A stretch of DNA of 64,000 nucleotides from Candidatus Nitrosotenuis chungbukensis (GCF_000685395.1 NZ_AVSQ01000017.1:1-64000); one strand, 5' to 3'; numbered from the stretch's first letter, positions 51,751-59,786 are shown. Numbers and translations: made by a program. Notes: a model not told the origin generated them from the letters alone.

Positions 51751-52125
51751 ATGAATCCAGTAGAAATGAAGATGTTCATGGAGATGTATGGTTATCCAGC
51801 AGGGTTTAGTCTAAGCCCGTTTGCCATTACTAGATATCCTCCTGGGACAAATGCGCCGTTTTCAATAAACCCTGCAAAACTAAAAGAAAAGATAATCCGA
51901 GAAAACGAAACGTTCACTGTGAAACTGCATGACTTTAACAAGATGTATCTTCAACAGGCCTCTAGTTTGCTTGAGATGACCTCAAAGATGGTTCCACCGG
52001 GACACCCGATGTATTCCCAAGTGAGCCCAGAAGTAGTTGAGGGAGAAAACGAAAAACTGCGCAAAGAAAACTCGGAATTGAAAAATCGCTTTGAGCAGTT
52101 CACAAAATCAAAAAAGCACGATTAG
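51751..52125 (+). CDS. Protein with C-terminal coiled coil
   Basis: 124 residues. A Pro/aromatic N-terminal half (YGYPAGFSLSPFAITRYPPG) is followed by a helix and a coiled coil (about 95-118, NEKLRKENSELKNRFEQF). No membrane segment. Thaumarchaeal-specific in appearance; function unknown. Confidence 0.7.
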   Translation: MNPVEMKMFMEMYGYPAGFSLSPFAITRYPPGTNAPFSINPAKLKEKIIRENETFTVKLHDFNKMYLQQASSLLEMTSKMVPPGHPMYSQVSPEVVEGENEKLRKENSELKNRFEQFTKSKKHD

Positions 52126-52317
52126 CTAAAGATATTTCCTGTATTTTCTGAAAATCCTTTGCACTGTTTCTGATTCTTTACTATTTGGCAAGTTGTTTGA
52201 TTGTGTCTTTTGAAGGTATGTGCTAAGATACAGTCTTTCGCTGCTTTCAAGGTAATTGATGACGTCTGAATCAAGTAGCAGCCGAATCATTCTGATTGGA
52301 TCCAAATCTTCGCTCAT
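52126..52317 (-). CDS. Small helical protein
   Basis: 63 residues starting MSEDLDPIRMIRLLLDSDVI, then polar linker and basic end (RIFRKYRKYL). It abuts the 51751 gene stop to stop. The short N-terminal DSDVI region resembles DNA-binding or adaptor helices only loosely. Unknown. Confidence 0.6.
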   Translation of the reverse strand: MSEDLDPIRMIRLLLDSDVINYLESSERLYLSTYLQKTQSNNLPNSKESETVQRIFRKYRKYL

Positions 52318-52371
52318 TTGGTCTTACAAGAATAACAAACTCTTTTAACTTTTGACTGGTGTAGTAATGGC

Positions 52372-52758
52372 ATGAGCAAAACCCCTGAAGAAAAATGGAA
52401 AGAATCCATCATATCATACAGGAAAAACTGTCAGAACATTATCGCAATTTCAAAATCCATTAGATATGCCGGAGTGATTAACGAGTATGGGAGAACACTT
52501 ACCGGAATAATACAGCCGGGGATTAAACCAATTCTAAAACCGGAGGATGCGAAAAACGAGTTCTTCATTGTTTCAAATCTGATTACCCTGCGGCATGTCC
52601 AATCAAAGGCGTTTGGCTCCCTTGATCATATTGTACTGCAGCACAAAAAAGCGACAATTGTTTGCGTTCCGGACGGAAACATCGTGTACTATGTGTCACT
52701 CAATCCGGGCACGACGTCGCTTGAAGGCATAATCAAAAAGATTAAGAGTGTAGTTTAG
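52372..52758 (+). CDS. Thaumarchaeal-type protein, tentatively DUF6659
   Basis: 128 residues. The central SIRYAGVINEYGRTLTGIIQ and C-terminal beta strands (IVCVPDGNIVYYVSL) suggest a profilin/roadblock-like fold, possibly the archaeal DUF6659 family (tentative). Such proteins might bind signalling partners. It is convergent with the VOC gene, overlapping stops by 4 bases. Confidence 0.7.
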   Translation: MSKTPEEKWKESIISYRKNCQNIIAISKSIRYAGVINEYGRTLTGIIQPGIKPILKPEDAKNEFFIVSNLITLRHVQSKAFGSLDHIVLQHKKATIVCVPDGNIVYYVSLNPGTTSLEGIIKKIKSVV

Positions 52759-53168
52759 ACTGGCGTGAATCCGTGGTAGCCTGAGGTCTGTTGTTCTTTA
52801 TCGGCAAATATGGGCTCGAACAATGATACCATGTATTCGTCAGGATCCAAAACTATTGCATTTTTTCCAGACTCTCTGTCTATGATGTCTCTGTATATGG
52901 TAACGCCTTTTGCCTTTAGCTCCTCAACTGCTGACTTTACATCGCCTACCAAAAACCCAATTACGATTCCGTTTTCAAGCGATGTTCCAAGGTGCTTTGC
53001 AGTTAGTGATGCTGGGTGCAGACTCAAAAGTGCGCCCGATTGCCCCAAGTCAACCCATGACCTTCTCTGGTTTTTTATTGGAAGCCCCATGATGTTGTGG
53101 TAAAACTCTACAGACTTGTCCAAATCCTTAACTGCAAGGATGACATTTCCGACTCGCTTTATGTTCAC
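52755..53168 (-). CDS. VOC-family (glyoxalase-like) protein
   Basis: 137 residues from GTG (MNIKRVGNVILAVKDLDKSV). Two beta-alpha-beta-beta-beta units; metal-ligand type residues at GNVILAVKD, LSLHPAS and VSLFEPIF. Such proteins include glyoxalases and dioxygenases. A longer frame start exists (to 53225) but adds residues without family similarity. Confidence 0.82.
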   Translation of the reverse strand: MNIKRVGNVILAVKDLDKSVEFYHNIMGLPIKNQRRSWVDLGQSGALLSLHPASLTAKHLGTSLENGIVIGFLVGDVKSAVEELKAKGVTIYRDIIDRESGKNAIVLDPDEYMVSLFEPIFADKEQQTSGYHGFTPV

Positions 53169-53248
53169 GACTCTGTTATACACTACATTGTTAAATGCTT
53201 TATGAAATAGCGAGAAAGAAAACAAATGCCTTTTAGCGCATGGTATTT

Positions 53249-53467
53249 TTACTGTATTTCTATCATGGTTTCGGTTCGCTCAACGCCGGGAATCATTTGG
53301 ATTTTTGTTGTAATTTCCCTGATTTCCGACAAGTCCTTGACATCGACAAATGCAACTGCGTCAAACTGGCCAGACACTGGAAACGAGTTGTACACAAAGT
53401 CCATCTTGCCAAGCTTTGCTGCAATGAGCTTCTTTGGCGATTTGACTAGGATTACTGCCTTTACCAT
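53249..53467 (-). CDS. Stand-alone Lrp/AsnC ligand-binding (RAM) domain
   Basis: 72 residues, MVKAVILVKSPKKLIAAKLG then FPVSGQFDAVAFVDVKDLSE, a ferredoxin-like RAM fold without DNA-binding domain. Such proteins bind amino acids and tune full-length Lrp regulators. It overlaps the second RAM gene by 7 bases. Confidence 0.87.
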   Translation of the reverse strand: MVKAVILVKSPKKLIAAKLGKMDFVYNSFPVSGQFDAVAFVDVKDLSEIREITTKIQMIPGVERTETMIEIQ

Positions 53468-53700
53468 CCCAAGTTTACCTCCACTTCGATGAGAGTCTCG
53501 GTGCTGACAATTTCCTTTATTTTCTTAAAGTCGATTACCATGTTGTTTATCTCGTCTATCGTCCCAGACAATAGGACGCAAATGTCTGCCCTTCCTGTTA
53601 CTGGCATGATTTCCTTGAGCAGTTTGCGTTTTTTCCGTAGCGCCTCTAAGATCCGGTCTGTCTTGCCTGGTTTTATTGTAATGAGACAGACTGCGCGCAT
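53461..53700 (-). CDS. Stand-alone Lrp/AsnC ligand-binding (RAM) domain
   Basis: 79 residues, MRAVCLITIKPGKTDRILEA, then MPVTGRADICVLLSGTIDEI. Same fold as the next gene; the pair probably arose by duplication and may form mixed oligomers. No HTH gene is adjacent. Confidence 0.87.
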   Translation of the reverse strand: MRAVCLITIKPGKTDRILEALRKKRKLLKEIMPVTGRADICVLLSGTIDEINNMVIDFKKIKEIVSTETLIEVEVNLGW

Positions 53701-53732
53701 GTATGGTATAGTGAGTTTTTGCGGATAAAGGT

Positions 53733-53981
53733 TTAGTCTTCGACCTCTTGGGATCTAGCTTCCTCCAAGTATGCCTTCCTTGCCTCAAGCTCGGCTTCCT
53801 TGTCCTCTTCTAACTTTTCGTCTATGATGACCAAGCCGTCGTCTGCTATGAAATCTTCTTTTGGTTTCTTTGATTTTTTCTTGGCATCCTTGGCTGGTTT
53901 TTCTTTAGCCGGTTTTTCCTTTTTGGGTGCCGCTTTAGCTGGTTTTTCCTTTTTTGCCTTTGGTTCTTTTGTTTTTGCCAA
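53733..53981 (-). CDS. Lys/Ala/Pro-rich low-complexity protein
   Basis: 82 residues. The first 42 are repeats of KEKPAK/KKEKPAK type; the rest is acidic (DEKLEEDKEAELEARKAYLE). A disordered basic half with an acidic helix could contact nucleic acids or ribosomes. Upstream of the RAM genes on the same strand. Confidence 0.7.
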   Translation of the reverse strand: MAKTKEPKAKKEKPAKAAPKKEKPAKEKPAKDAKKKSKKPKEDFIADDGLVIIDEKLEEDKEAELEARKAYLEEARSQEVED

Positions 53982-54121
53982 GTTGACTTTCTCATGAGGC
54001 TATTTTGATGTATTAAAACATTACTTCTGGTGCTGTTCTCGCATTGTTTTTTGTGATCATATGGGATGTGTCTTTGGGTTGGTCCCGGATCTGATTTTGC
54101 TCAAATGAGATCGTATTAAAT

Positions 54122-54193
54122 AAAAAATGTGCCAAGATAAGATTTTAGTGAATTATTATGCATATCACCAAAACTCGGTTCAAATTTGATTGC
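54122..54193 (+). repeat. Direct repeat, copy 1 (degenerate tRNA-Phe-type att-like site)
   Basis: Shares about 60 bp with copy 2 at 55856-55919: GTGCCAAG, then GATTTTAGTGAATTATTATG, later TCACCAAAA and TTTGATTGCT. Its TGCCAAG (54130-54136) matches the 3' end of tRNA-Phe. An 11-base insertion distinguishes it. The distance to copy 2 is about 1.73 kb. Confidence 0.6.
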
Positions 54194-54287
54194 TGATAGA
54201 TATCTGTGAAATAATAATGGTAGGATGCTACTTTACATTTTTTCTTCATAACCTATGTTCATAGTTGAGAATCAGAGGTGAAAATCG

Positions 54288-55184
54288 GTGTCTAGTGTTA
54301 ATACCTTTAGACAGCCATCCTCCATAATGGCAAGTCCGTATGTCATAATTGGCATATCCATAGGTGTTTTTTTTGCAGGGCTTGGAATTGGTTATGCGAT
54401 TTTTTCAGCAAACCAATCTTCTATCTTTATGCACATGACACCACAGCAAATGCAACAAATGATGGGCAACCCGCAAATGATGACCCAGTGGCATCAAACC
54501 ATGATAAATGATCCACAAGCAATGAACAGCTGGATGAACACAATGATGGGCAACCCACAAGCAATGCAACAAATGCACGATTTGATGATTAACAATCCTC
54601 AACACATGCAGACAATGATGAATACGATGGGCCCAAGTATGATGAATAGTATGATGAGCAACCCACAGATGAGTCAACAGATGATGGGCATGATGATGCA
54701 AAATCAACAGTTCATGCAAGGAATGATGATGAGTCCACAGTTTCAGCAAAACTGGATGGGACCTTGGATGAGCAACAGTACTAACTGGCAAGGAATGATG
54801 GGATCCGGTTGGATGAATCCGGGAATGATGGGAAACAACATGATGGGATCAGGGACGATGATGGGAACACCAATCACAAAAAACAGTGAAGTGATGTCTA
54901 CAATAAACAATGTCAAGAAATTGCTAGATCAGGTCTCAGTAAGATACAATGATGGCGATGTATCTGGAGCATTTGGCCTTGCAACAGAGGCATACCTTGA
55001 AAATTACGAGTATGTCGAAAGTGCAATTGCGGCAAAAGACCTGAACTTGATGGAAAAAATCGAGTTCATGCTAAGAGTTGAGCTGCGCTCCATGATTCAA
55101 AATGAAGATCCAATAGAAGACATTGACGCAAAGATAAATTCCATAAAAGAGAATCTTGATGATGCAAAATCGCTATTCCAATAA
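54288..55184 (+). CDS. Membrane-anchored Met/Gln-rich metal-binding protein
   Basis: 298 residues. An N-terminal helix (about 17-40) anchors it. Residues about 45-195 are Met-, Gln- and Asn-rich, with repeated NPQ-MMxQ, MMGNPQ and MMGSG words and many Met-x-Met pairs typical of Cu(I) binding. The C-terminal 100 residues are helical and acidic. It is probably extracytoplasmic and copper-related, fitting the high copper need of ammonia oxidisers (known). GTG start; an ATG at MASPYV is possible. Confidence 0.82.
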   Translation: MSSVNTFRQPSSIMASPYVIIGISIGVFFAGLGIGYAIFSANQSSIFMHMTPQQMQQMMGNPQMMTQWHQTMINDPQAMNSWMNTMMGNPQAMQQMHDLMINNPQHMQTMMNTMGPSMMNSMMSNPQMSQQMMGMMMQNQQFMQGMMMSPQFQQNWMGPWMSNSTNWQGMMGSGWMNPGMMGNNMMGSGTMMGTPITKNSEVMSTINNVKKLLDQVSVRYNDGDVSGAFGLATEAYLENYEYVESAIAAKDLNLMEKIEFMLRVELRSMIQNEDPIEDIDAKINSIKENLDDAKSLFQ

Positions 55185-55198
55185 TTTTTTATTTTAAC

Positions 55199-55777
55199 CT
55201 ATGATAGTGGCGGAATGAGCCACTGCATTATTTCTGGATATGGGATGTCTAATCCATAGATGATTAAAGGGATTCCTGTTGCCGCAAGCAAGATTCCAGA
55301 AACCAGTCTCGTCAGTTTTAATGGAATTCTCTTGATTATTCCAAGGTATAGCAATCCTACGATTAACCCTATTGCCAGCACTGCACCAGATATTGCGCTT
55401 GCCATGTCTATTAGGCTAAATGTTGCTAGCGCAACTGAGTTTTCTATCGCTTCAAGTATTGCGATGTAAAAGTAGCCTATCTTGTATTTGGTAACGTCTT
55501 TTTCTTCACGCTCTAAAAACTCCTTGAACATTGTGTAGCTGAAATACAAAAGACCTACGCCAAGTGCAATTTCTACCAGATTTGTTGGGAAAAATTCTAC
55601 TGCATTTAGGAACAGAAAATAAAGCGCGATTCCAACGGCCAAGCCGATTAATGTGATTTTGAGTGTTTCCCGGTATCCTATTCTAACAAGTGTTCCAATT
55701 CCGACAAGGGCTTGCTCCCCACCCTCGACAAAAACATACTTGAAGGCAGTAAAGAATACGATGAACTCAAAGGCCAC
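55199..55777 (-). CDS. FTR1/EfeU-like membrane permease (tentative)
   Basis: 192 residues with six helices. VFVEGGEQALVGIGTLVRIG in helix 1 and FYIAILEAIENSVALATFSL in helix 4 recall the paired REGLE motifs of FTR1-type iron permeases, though Arg is not kept. It lies convergent with the Met-rich protein gene, so a metal-handling unit is plausible. Specificity is unknown. Confidence 0.7.
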   Translation of the reverse strand: MAFEFIVFFTAFKYVFVEGGEQALVGIGTLVRIGYRETLKITLIGLAVGIALYFLFLNAVEFFPTNLVEIALGVGLLYFSYTMFKEFLEREEKDVTKYKIGYFYIAILEAIENSVALATFSLIDMASAISGAVLAIGLIVGLLYLGIIKRIPLKLTRLVSGILLAATGIPLIIYGLDIPYPEIMQWLIPPLS

Positions 55778-55855
55778 AAGTCTGGATTTCTGATTATGTA
55801 TTTAGAAGGTTTGTCAGTGTCAGCCTAGTTTACAACATGTTTTAATTGAAATATA

Positions 55856-55919
55856 AAAAAATGTGCCAAGGGTGGGATTTTAGCGAATTATTATGTACCC
55901 TCACCAAAATTTGATTGCT
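55856..55919 (+). repeat. Direct repeat, copy 2, with tRNA-Phe 3'-end core
   Basis: TGCCAAGGGTGGGA (55864-55877) is identical to the 3' 14 bases of tRNA-Phe (57674-57687, same orientation on the plus strand) and matches 16 of 17 when extended. The rest matches copy 1 over about 45 bp but not the tRNA. This geometry fits an attR-like scar at the far end of an element inserted at tRNA-Phe. Confidence 0.65.
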
Positions 55920-56077
55920 AGAGTAAGAGGATATGGTCGGAGGTTAGATTTTGCCCTTTTTTCAGCCCTAGAATAGATCTGGACAAGGGTAAAGAAACAC
56001 GAGCTAAATGTTTCAGAGTATGACTAAATCACAGGATTGCCCTTATGAGTAGTCCATCAAAAGATGTAATGACTTGT

Positions 56078-56728
56078 TTAAGGCGGTACTGGAAAATTAT
56101 CAACAGAAGTTCCAATACTGTGCTTTATGATTTGTGGAGTATTGCATTCCATCCCGTCTGGAATAAATGCCAATCTTTTGATGAATTCGGCGTACTGGAT
56201 TCCGTCCAACTCAAAAACATCAGTAAACGTATAGACGTGCAAATTTCTATTCATAAAACATTCACCTACAAAGCTCTTACCTTTCTGTATATTGGCAGTA
56301 TACTCAAAATCACTATCAGGATTCATGTCACCATCACTGTCAACATCGCTAAACGTTATTCTCACGGTATCCTGATCTATTATTTCTAAATCCTTTATTC
56401 CTTGCAGCCGTACATTTTCAGTATTTTTTATAAAAAAATATCCGCCATAATCGATTGGCGTAATGAATCTCCCATGCACATCTGACTCTGGATGTCTAAT
56501 GATACGTGGCTCAACACATACAAAACCTTCTTTTGTTTGCATGCATGTATTTCCAGCTTTTTCCAATTCTGTCTTACAGTTAACGTCACAGGGATCCAGT
56601 ATTGGGAAAACCTCTAAACTTTCTAAGGGCGCCCTCCAAACCACATAATCATAAAGAGTCGGACTCAACACAGCAACGATAACCACTGCAATTATGATGC
56701 CAATGAATTTTTTCTGGAAGATGTACAT
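56078..56728 (-). CDS. Membrane-anchored extracytoplasmic protein
   Basis: 216 residues. One N-terminal helix (about 8-28), then an exported beta-rich part. Cys in PCDVNCKTELEKAGNTC and VCVEP could form disulfides. DVDSDGDMNPDSDFEY is an Asp-rich Ca-type loop. It lies inside the probable tRNA-Phe island. No family recognised. Confidence 0.72.
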   Translation of the reverse strand: MYIFQKKFIGIIIAVVIVAVLSPTLYDYVVWRAPLESLEVFPILDPCDVNCKTELEKAGNTCMQTKEGFVCVEPRIIRHPESDVHGRFITPIDYGGYFFIKNTENVRLQGIKDLEIIDQDTVRITFSDVDSDGDMNPDSDFEYTANIQKGKSFVGECFMNRNLHVYTFTDVFELDGIQYAEFIKRLAFIPDGMECNTPQIIKHSIGTSVDNFPVPP

Positions 56729-56895
56729 GTTATTTTGTTAAAATTAGAAATAAAAATGGAAAAAAGTGTTTTATGTACATGTTAACGCATTCATGCCTGA
56801 ACACATTAACTTTGCGTACAAATTTACTTTCATTCAAGTTTCAATTACGGGTTTACAGAGTTTGTTTAAAAATTTTGAAAATCTTTAGTCAATCG

Positions 56896-57153
56896 TCATT
56901 TGTATACGTCACTTCTATGTGATATGTCGTATATCTTTGCAGTACCCTCTTCACGGAAAAATAGGATTCTGTAATCTCCAACCCGAATCCTGTAATGGTT
57001 GTCATACCCCTTTAGTTTCTTTATATCAAGTCTGCATGTTGGCCACATGGATTCAAGCTCATTTAACGCAGTTCTGATTCTCTTCTTTAGGTCATTAGGA
57101 AGTTCATCAAGTTTGTTAGAAACTTCTTTTTTAACTAAAACCTTGATTGTCAA
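56896..57153 (-). CDS. RelE/ParE-type toxin
   Basis: 85 residues. LDELPNDLKKRIRTALNELE in the N-terminal helices, RIRVGDYRILFFREEG and the final DISHRSDVYK match RelE-type ribosome-dependent mRNA interferases (R, Y, HR residues). TTG start. The antitoxin gene lies 8 bases upstream on the same strand, the normal order. Confidence 0.9.
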   Translation of the reverse strand: MTIKVLVKKEVSNKLDELPNDLKKRIRTALNELESMWPTCRLDIKKLKGYDNHYRIRVGDYRILFFREEGTAKIYDISHRSDVYK

Positions 57154-57161
57154 ACCTGAGA

Positions 57162-57401
57162 CTAGTTCAACGAATCTAACGGCAAGTACTCTGCTTTCTT
57201 TTTTGATTCAAAATTCTTTATTGCCTTGCTTTCATATTCGTCTGGACTGTCTTCTCGTATCATGTTCTTTTCTATCATTTTTTGTAATTTGACAATCTTC
57301 ATGTTAAGCAGCTTTATTTCCCGGTCAGTAGTTTGCTTGTATTTTTTGACATCCCTCATAATCTTATTGATCTCCTGCCGTGATGTCATCCTAGTTTCCA
57401 T
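57162..57401 (-). CDS. Antitoxin partner of RelE
   Basis: 79 residues. A helical DNA-binding-like or dimerising N-part (MTSRQEINKIMRDVKKYKQT), long helix, then a flexible tail (KKKAEYLPLDSL) likely to wrap the toxin. Known antitoxin families are not clearly matched, but position and size support the role. Confidence 0.82.
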   Translation of the reverse strand: METRMTSRQEINKIMRDVKKYKQTTDREIKLLNMKIVKLQKMIEKNMIREDSPDEYESKAIKNFESKKKAEYLPLDSLN

Positions 57402-57673
57402 GTGTGATGACTGATATGGTGTTAATTGACTAAAAAGGATTACGTAACTGTTTGGTGTTTTGAAGCATTATTCCCGATGGCACTATTCCAAAAAAGACTG
57501 TTGGAAAATATTAGAATTGTTGTAGGATTCAATCTTTAGGTTGTATTGTGATTTAAGATCATTAGTATATTGCTGATATTCTAAAACTATCCAATTCAAA
57601 ACTGACTGACTTTGGACTCTATTTTTTTAGGTTTTAAAAAATCGGGCTCAAATTATTAGAAAAAAGAAAATTA
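57402..57673. other. Non-coding stretch between antitoxin gene and tRNA-Phe
   Basis: About 270 bp, AT-rich, no gene seen. It would contain the end of an integrated element next to the tRNA and the promoter of the toxin-antitoxin pair. Confidence 0.4.
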
Positions 57674-57747
57674 TGCCAAGGGTGGGACTTGAATCCACGA
57701 CAGCTCGGTCTTCAGCCGAGTGCTCTCCCAGGCTGAGCTACCTTGGC
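57674..57747 (-). tRNA. tRNA-Phe (GAA)
   Basis: 74 bases on the minus strand. The acceptor GCCAAGG pairs with CCTTGGC, D-arm GCTC/GAGC, anticodon stem CTCGG/CCGAG with loop CTGAAGA (anticodon GAA), discriminator A, no intron. The T-arm reads GTGGA-TTCAAGT-CCCAC, so the universal G53-C61 pair is replaced by A53-C61, an unusual mismatch. The 3' 14 bases are duplicated at 55864-55877. Confidence 0.93.
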
Positions 57748-57808
57748 GTCAATTTTTCTGTAAACTGGGGGGAATTAAAGTGTCTTTTGCTTTGAAAAAA
57801 TCCAAAAT

Positions 57809-58345
57809 CTACGGTTTCCAGACCACGTCGCTTGTTCCGTTTCGCTTATTGACAACGCGTGCAAGCACAAACAAAAGGTCCGATAATCGGTTAAGGTATT
57901 TCTGACAGTACGAGTTGATCTGCTCGTCTTTTGCCAGTGCCACGACATCTGTTTCAGCTCGTCTGGATACGGTTCTTGCCATGTGCAAGTGCGCAGCACT
58001 CTGGTGGCCTCCCGGAAGTATGAAATTTGTAAGGGGGCTCAGTTCTGCCTCGAATCTGTCAATGTTTTTTTCTAGGTTCTCGACCATCTGCTCTGTGATT
58101 CTGTTGTCTTTTTTCCCCAAGTCTGGATTGGACAGATCAGAGCCTGCGACAAACAGTTCGTTTTGTATTCTTGTAAGCAGTTCTCTGATGTCTGCATCCA
58201 TATCATGTGACAGTGCGACGCCAAGCGAGGAGTTTGCTTCATCCACTGCCCCGTATGCTATTATTCGTAAATCTGATTTTAAAACGCGCTTTCCACCCTG
58301 GAGCCCGGTGGTTCCGTCATCTCCTGTTTTGGTGTATATTTTCAA
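57809..58345 (-). CDS. Cob(I)alamin adenosyltransferase, PduO type
   Basis: 178 residues. KIYTKTGDDGTTGLQGGKRV (ATP site) and VDEANSSLGVALSH at the start, and ARTVSRRAETDVVAL in the later helix are characteristic. It makes adenosylcobalamin, used by methylmalonyl-CoA mutase in the thaumarchaeal carbon-fixation cycle (known biology). Confidence 0.95.
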   Translation of the reverse strand: MKIYTKTGDDGTTGLQGGKRVLKSDLRIIAYGAVDEANSSLGVALSHDMDADIRELLTRIQNELFVAGSDLSNPDLGKKDNRITEQMVENLEKNIDRFEAELSPLTNFILPGGHQSAAHLHMARTVSRRAETDVVALAKDEQINSYCQKYLNRLSDLLFVLARVVNKRNGTSDVVWKP

Positions 58346-58466
58346 GTAAGAAGATTTTTGGGTTCGCAGTTATTATCTTGTTCGAATCGCATTTCAAATA
58401 AAATAATTTTGCAGATTTGTTCTGCAGTTCTGCAATTTATTTATAGGCCGGAACAGTACGTTTAAC

Positions 58467-58592
58467 ATGGTAAAAAAAGCCACGTGCCCGTACTGCGAAT
58501 CGGAGTTTGACAGCAACGAAGATCTTTCAAAACACATTGACAGAATACATGGCGATTCTGGTTTGTTAGAAGGCTCTAGAAAAAAATTCTAA
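58467..58592 (+). CDS. Small C2H2 zinc-finger protein
   Basis: 41 residues: MVKKATCPYCESEFDSNEDL then SKHIDRIHGDSGLLEGSRKK. C7-x2-C10 ... H23-x4-H28 is a classic single C2H2 finger with a basic tail, so DNA or RNA binding is likely. It follows a TTTATAGG TATA-like element (58439-58446) about 23 bases before the ATG, fitting a leaderless message. Confidence 0.8.
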   Translation: MVKKATCPYCESEFDSNEDLSKHIDRIHGDSGLLEGSRKKF

Positions 58593-58681
58593 ATTCCAAC
58601 TTACCTCAAAACCCAAATTATTTTATTAAATCCATAATGTTTTAGATAGATTAATAGAATATTTGAAATGGAATGATGTGA

Positions 58682-59203
58682 TTGCTTGAAGATTTTCTAA
58701 AAAACGCCATGGAACTAAAGGCCGTCCCAAGGCAAGGCTGGATAAACAAGCTCGGCCTAAAGAATCCGGAATCCGTTGCAGACCATTGCTATTCGATGGC
58801 AGTACTGGCAATGATATTTTCAGATTTGAAAAGGCTTGACACTGAAAAAATAATCAAAATGACCCTTTTGCACGATTTGGCAGAATCTGTAACCGGGGAT
58901 CTCACGCCGGAAGATGTCACAAAATCAAAAAAAGAGAAACTGGAAACACGTGCGATGAAAAAAATTCTCGCACACCTTCCAAAACCGCTCAGAGCCAAAT
59001 ATGCAAAACTCTGGATGGAGTATCAGCAAAACAGCACAAACGAGGCCAGACTCTTGCACCAAATCGACAAGCTGGAAATGGCACTACAGGCAAAATCCTA
59101 CGAAAAAAAATTCACAAAAAAACAACTAAAGCCGTTTTTTGATTCGGCAAAAAGGGAAATCTCCGACCCTGATCTCAAAAAGGCGTTTAAAAAAATTTTG
59201 TAA
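58682..59203 (+). CDS. HD-domain nucleotide hydrolase (YfbR/HDDC2-like)
   Basis: 173 residues. H in ESVADHCYSMAVLAMIF, the HD pair in MTLLHDLAESVTGDLTP and a later D in LLHQIDKLEMALQA give the HD metal site. Relatives remove phosphate from deoxynucleoside 5'-monophosphates. TTG at 58682 is chosen because the part before the next ATG is family-like (LEDFLKNAMELKAVPRQGW). Confidence 0.88.
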   Translation: MLEDFLKNAMELKAVPRQGWINKLGLKNPESVADHCYSMAVLAMIFSDLKRLDTEKIIKMTLLHDLAESVTGDLTPEDVTKSKKEKLETRAMKKILAHLPKPLRAKYAKLWMEYQQNSTNEARLLHQIDKLEMALQAKSYEKKFTKKQLKPFFDSAKREISDPDLKKAFKKIL

Positions 59204-59223
59204 GATTTAGAAATACCGTCTGT

Positions 59224-59475
59224 GTGATTTCTGATGTGTCTGAGCAAGAAAAAGACGAACTGATTCGCGCCCAAAACGAGCTCATCGGAGTCTTGTTTGA
59301 GATAATAAAACGACTCCAGGCAAACAACACTTTGGACGAGGAATACTTTGGGATAATAGCAAATGACACCGTAAGGGATGCTGACCAAAAACGGCTAGAC
59401 GAAATCCTGGCACAGAGAACAGAAAACGGCAAAATAGTTGCAAAACTTTTAGAAAAACTACAGCCCAATCAGTGA
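59224..59475 (+). CDS. Small helical protein
   Basis: 83 residues from GTG. Almost all helical: EKDELIRAQNELIGVLFEII, then DADQKRLDEILAQRTENGKI. Probably a two-helix coiled coil. 20 bases after the HD gene, so probably an operon partner. Overlaps the convergent 59469 gene by 7 bases. Confidence 0.68.
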   Translation: MISDVSEQEKDELIRAQNELIGVLFEIIKRLQANNTLDEEYFGIIANDTVRDADQKRLDEILAQRTENGKIVAKLLEKLQPNQ

Positions 59476-59786
59476 CAACTGCAGTCGTCGCCGTCATGGT
59501 CTGACAGAACGCGCAGCTTCTTTCCACCCTGCTCAAATCTTGCCTGCACATAATGCGAGATGTTTGTTATTCGAACAATTGTCGGCTTGTGCTTCCAGCT
59601 GCCCTCATTTTCAAACCACGACTCTATCTCATCGACATCATAGTATTCCCCACTCTCAAGTATTCTGAGGAACACCTCTTTGATCAACTTCTCGTCTTTG
59701 TCAGTCAGGTTTTTCTTGTCGTAGACTTGGGTCGTGATCTCGTTTAGACGAATTATGGTGTTGTTTGACAGCGGCATAATTTCCAT
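59469..59786 (-). CDS. Protein of unknown function with Cys-His tail
   Basis: 105 residues, soluble, helical start (SNNTIIRLNEITTQVYDKKN), aromatic middle (SWFENEGSWKHKPTIVRITN), then a tail DHDGDDCSCH that could bind metal. No family recognised. The ATG has an in-frame second ATG three codons later. Confidence 0.7.
   Translation of the reverse strand: MEIMPLSNNTIIRLNEITTQVYDKKNLTDKDEKLIKEVFLRILESGEYYDVDEIESWFENEGSWKHKPTIVRITNISHYVQARFEQGGKKLRVLSDHDGDDCSCH

Noticed and set aside
54405-54791. His-rich minus-strand frame opposite the Met-rich gene
   Set aside because: The His/Ser repeats are the mirror of ATG-rich Met codons on the other strand; the plus-strand protein explains them.
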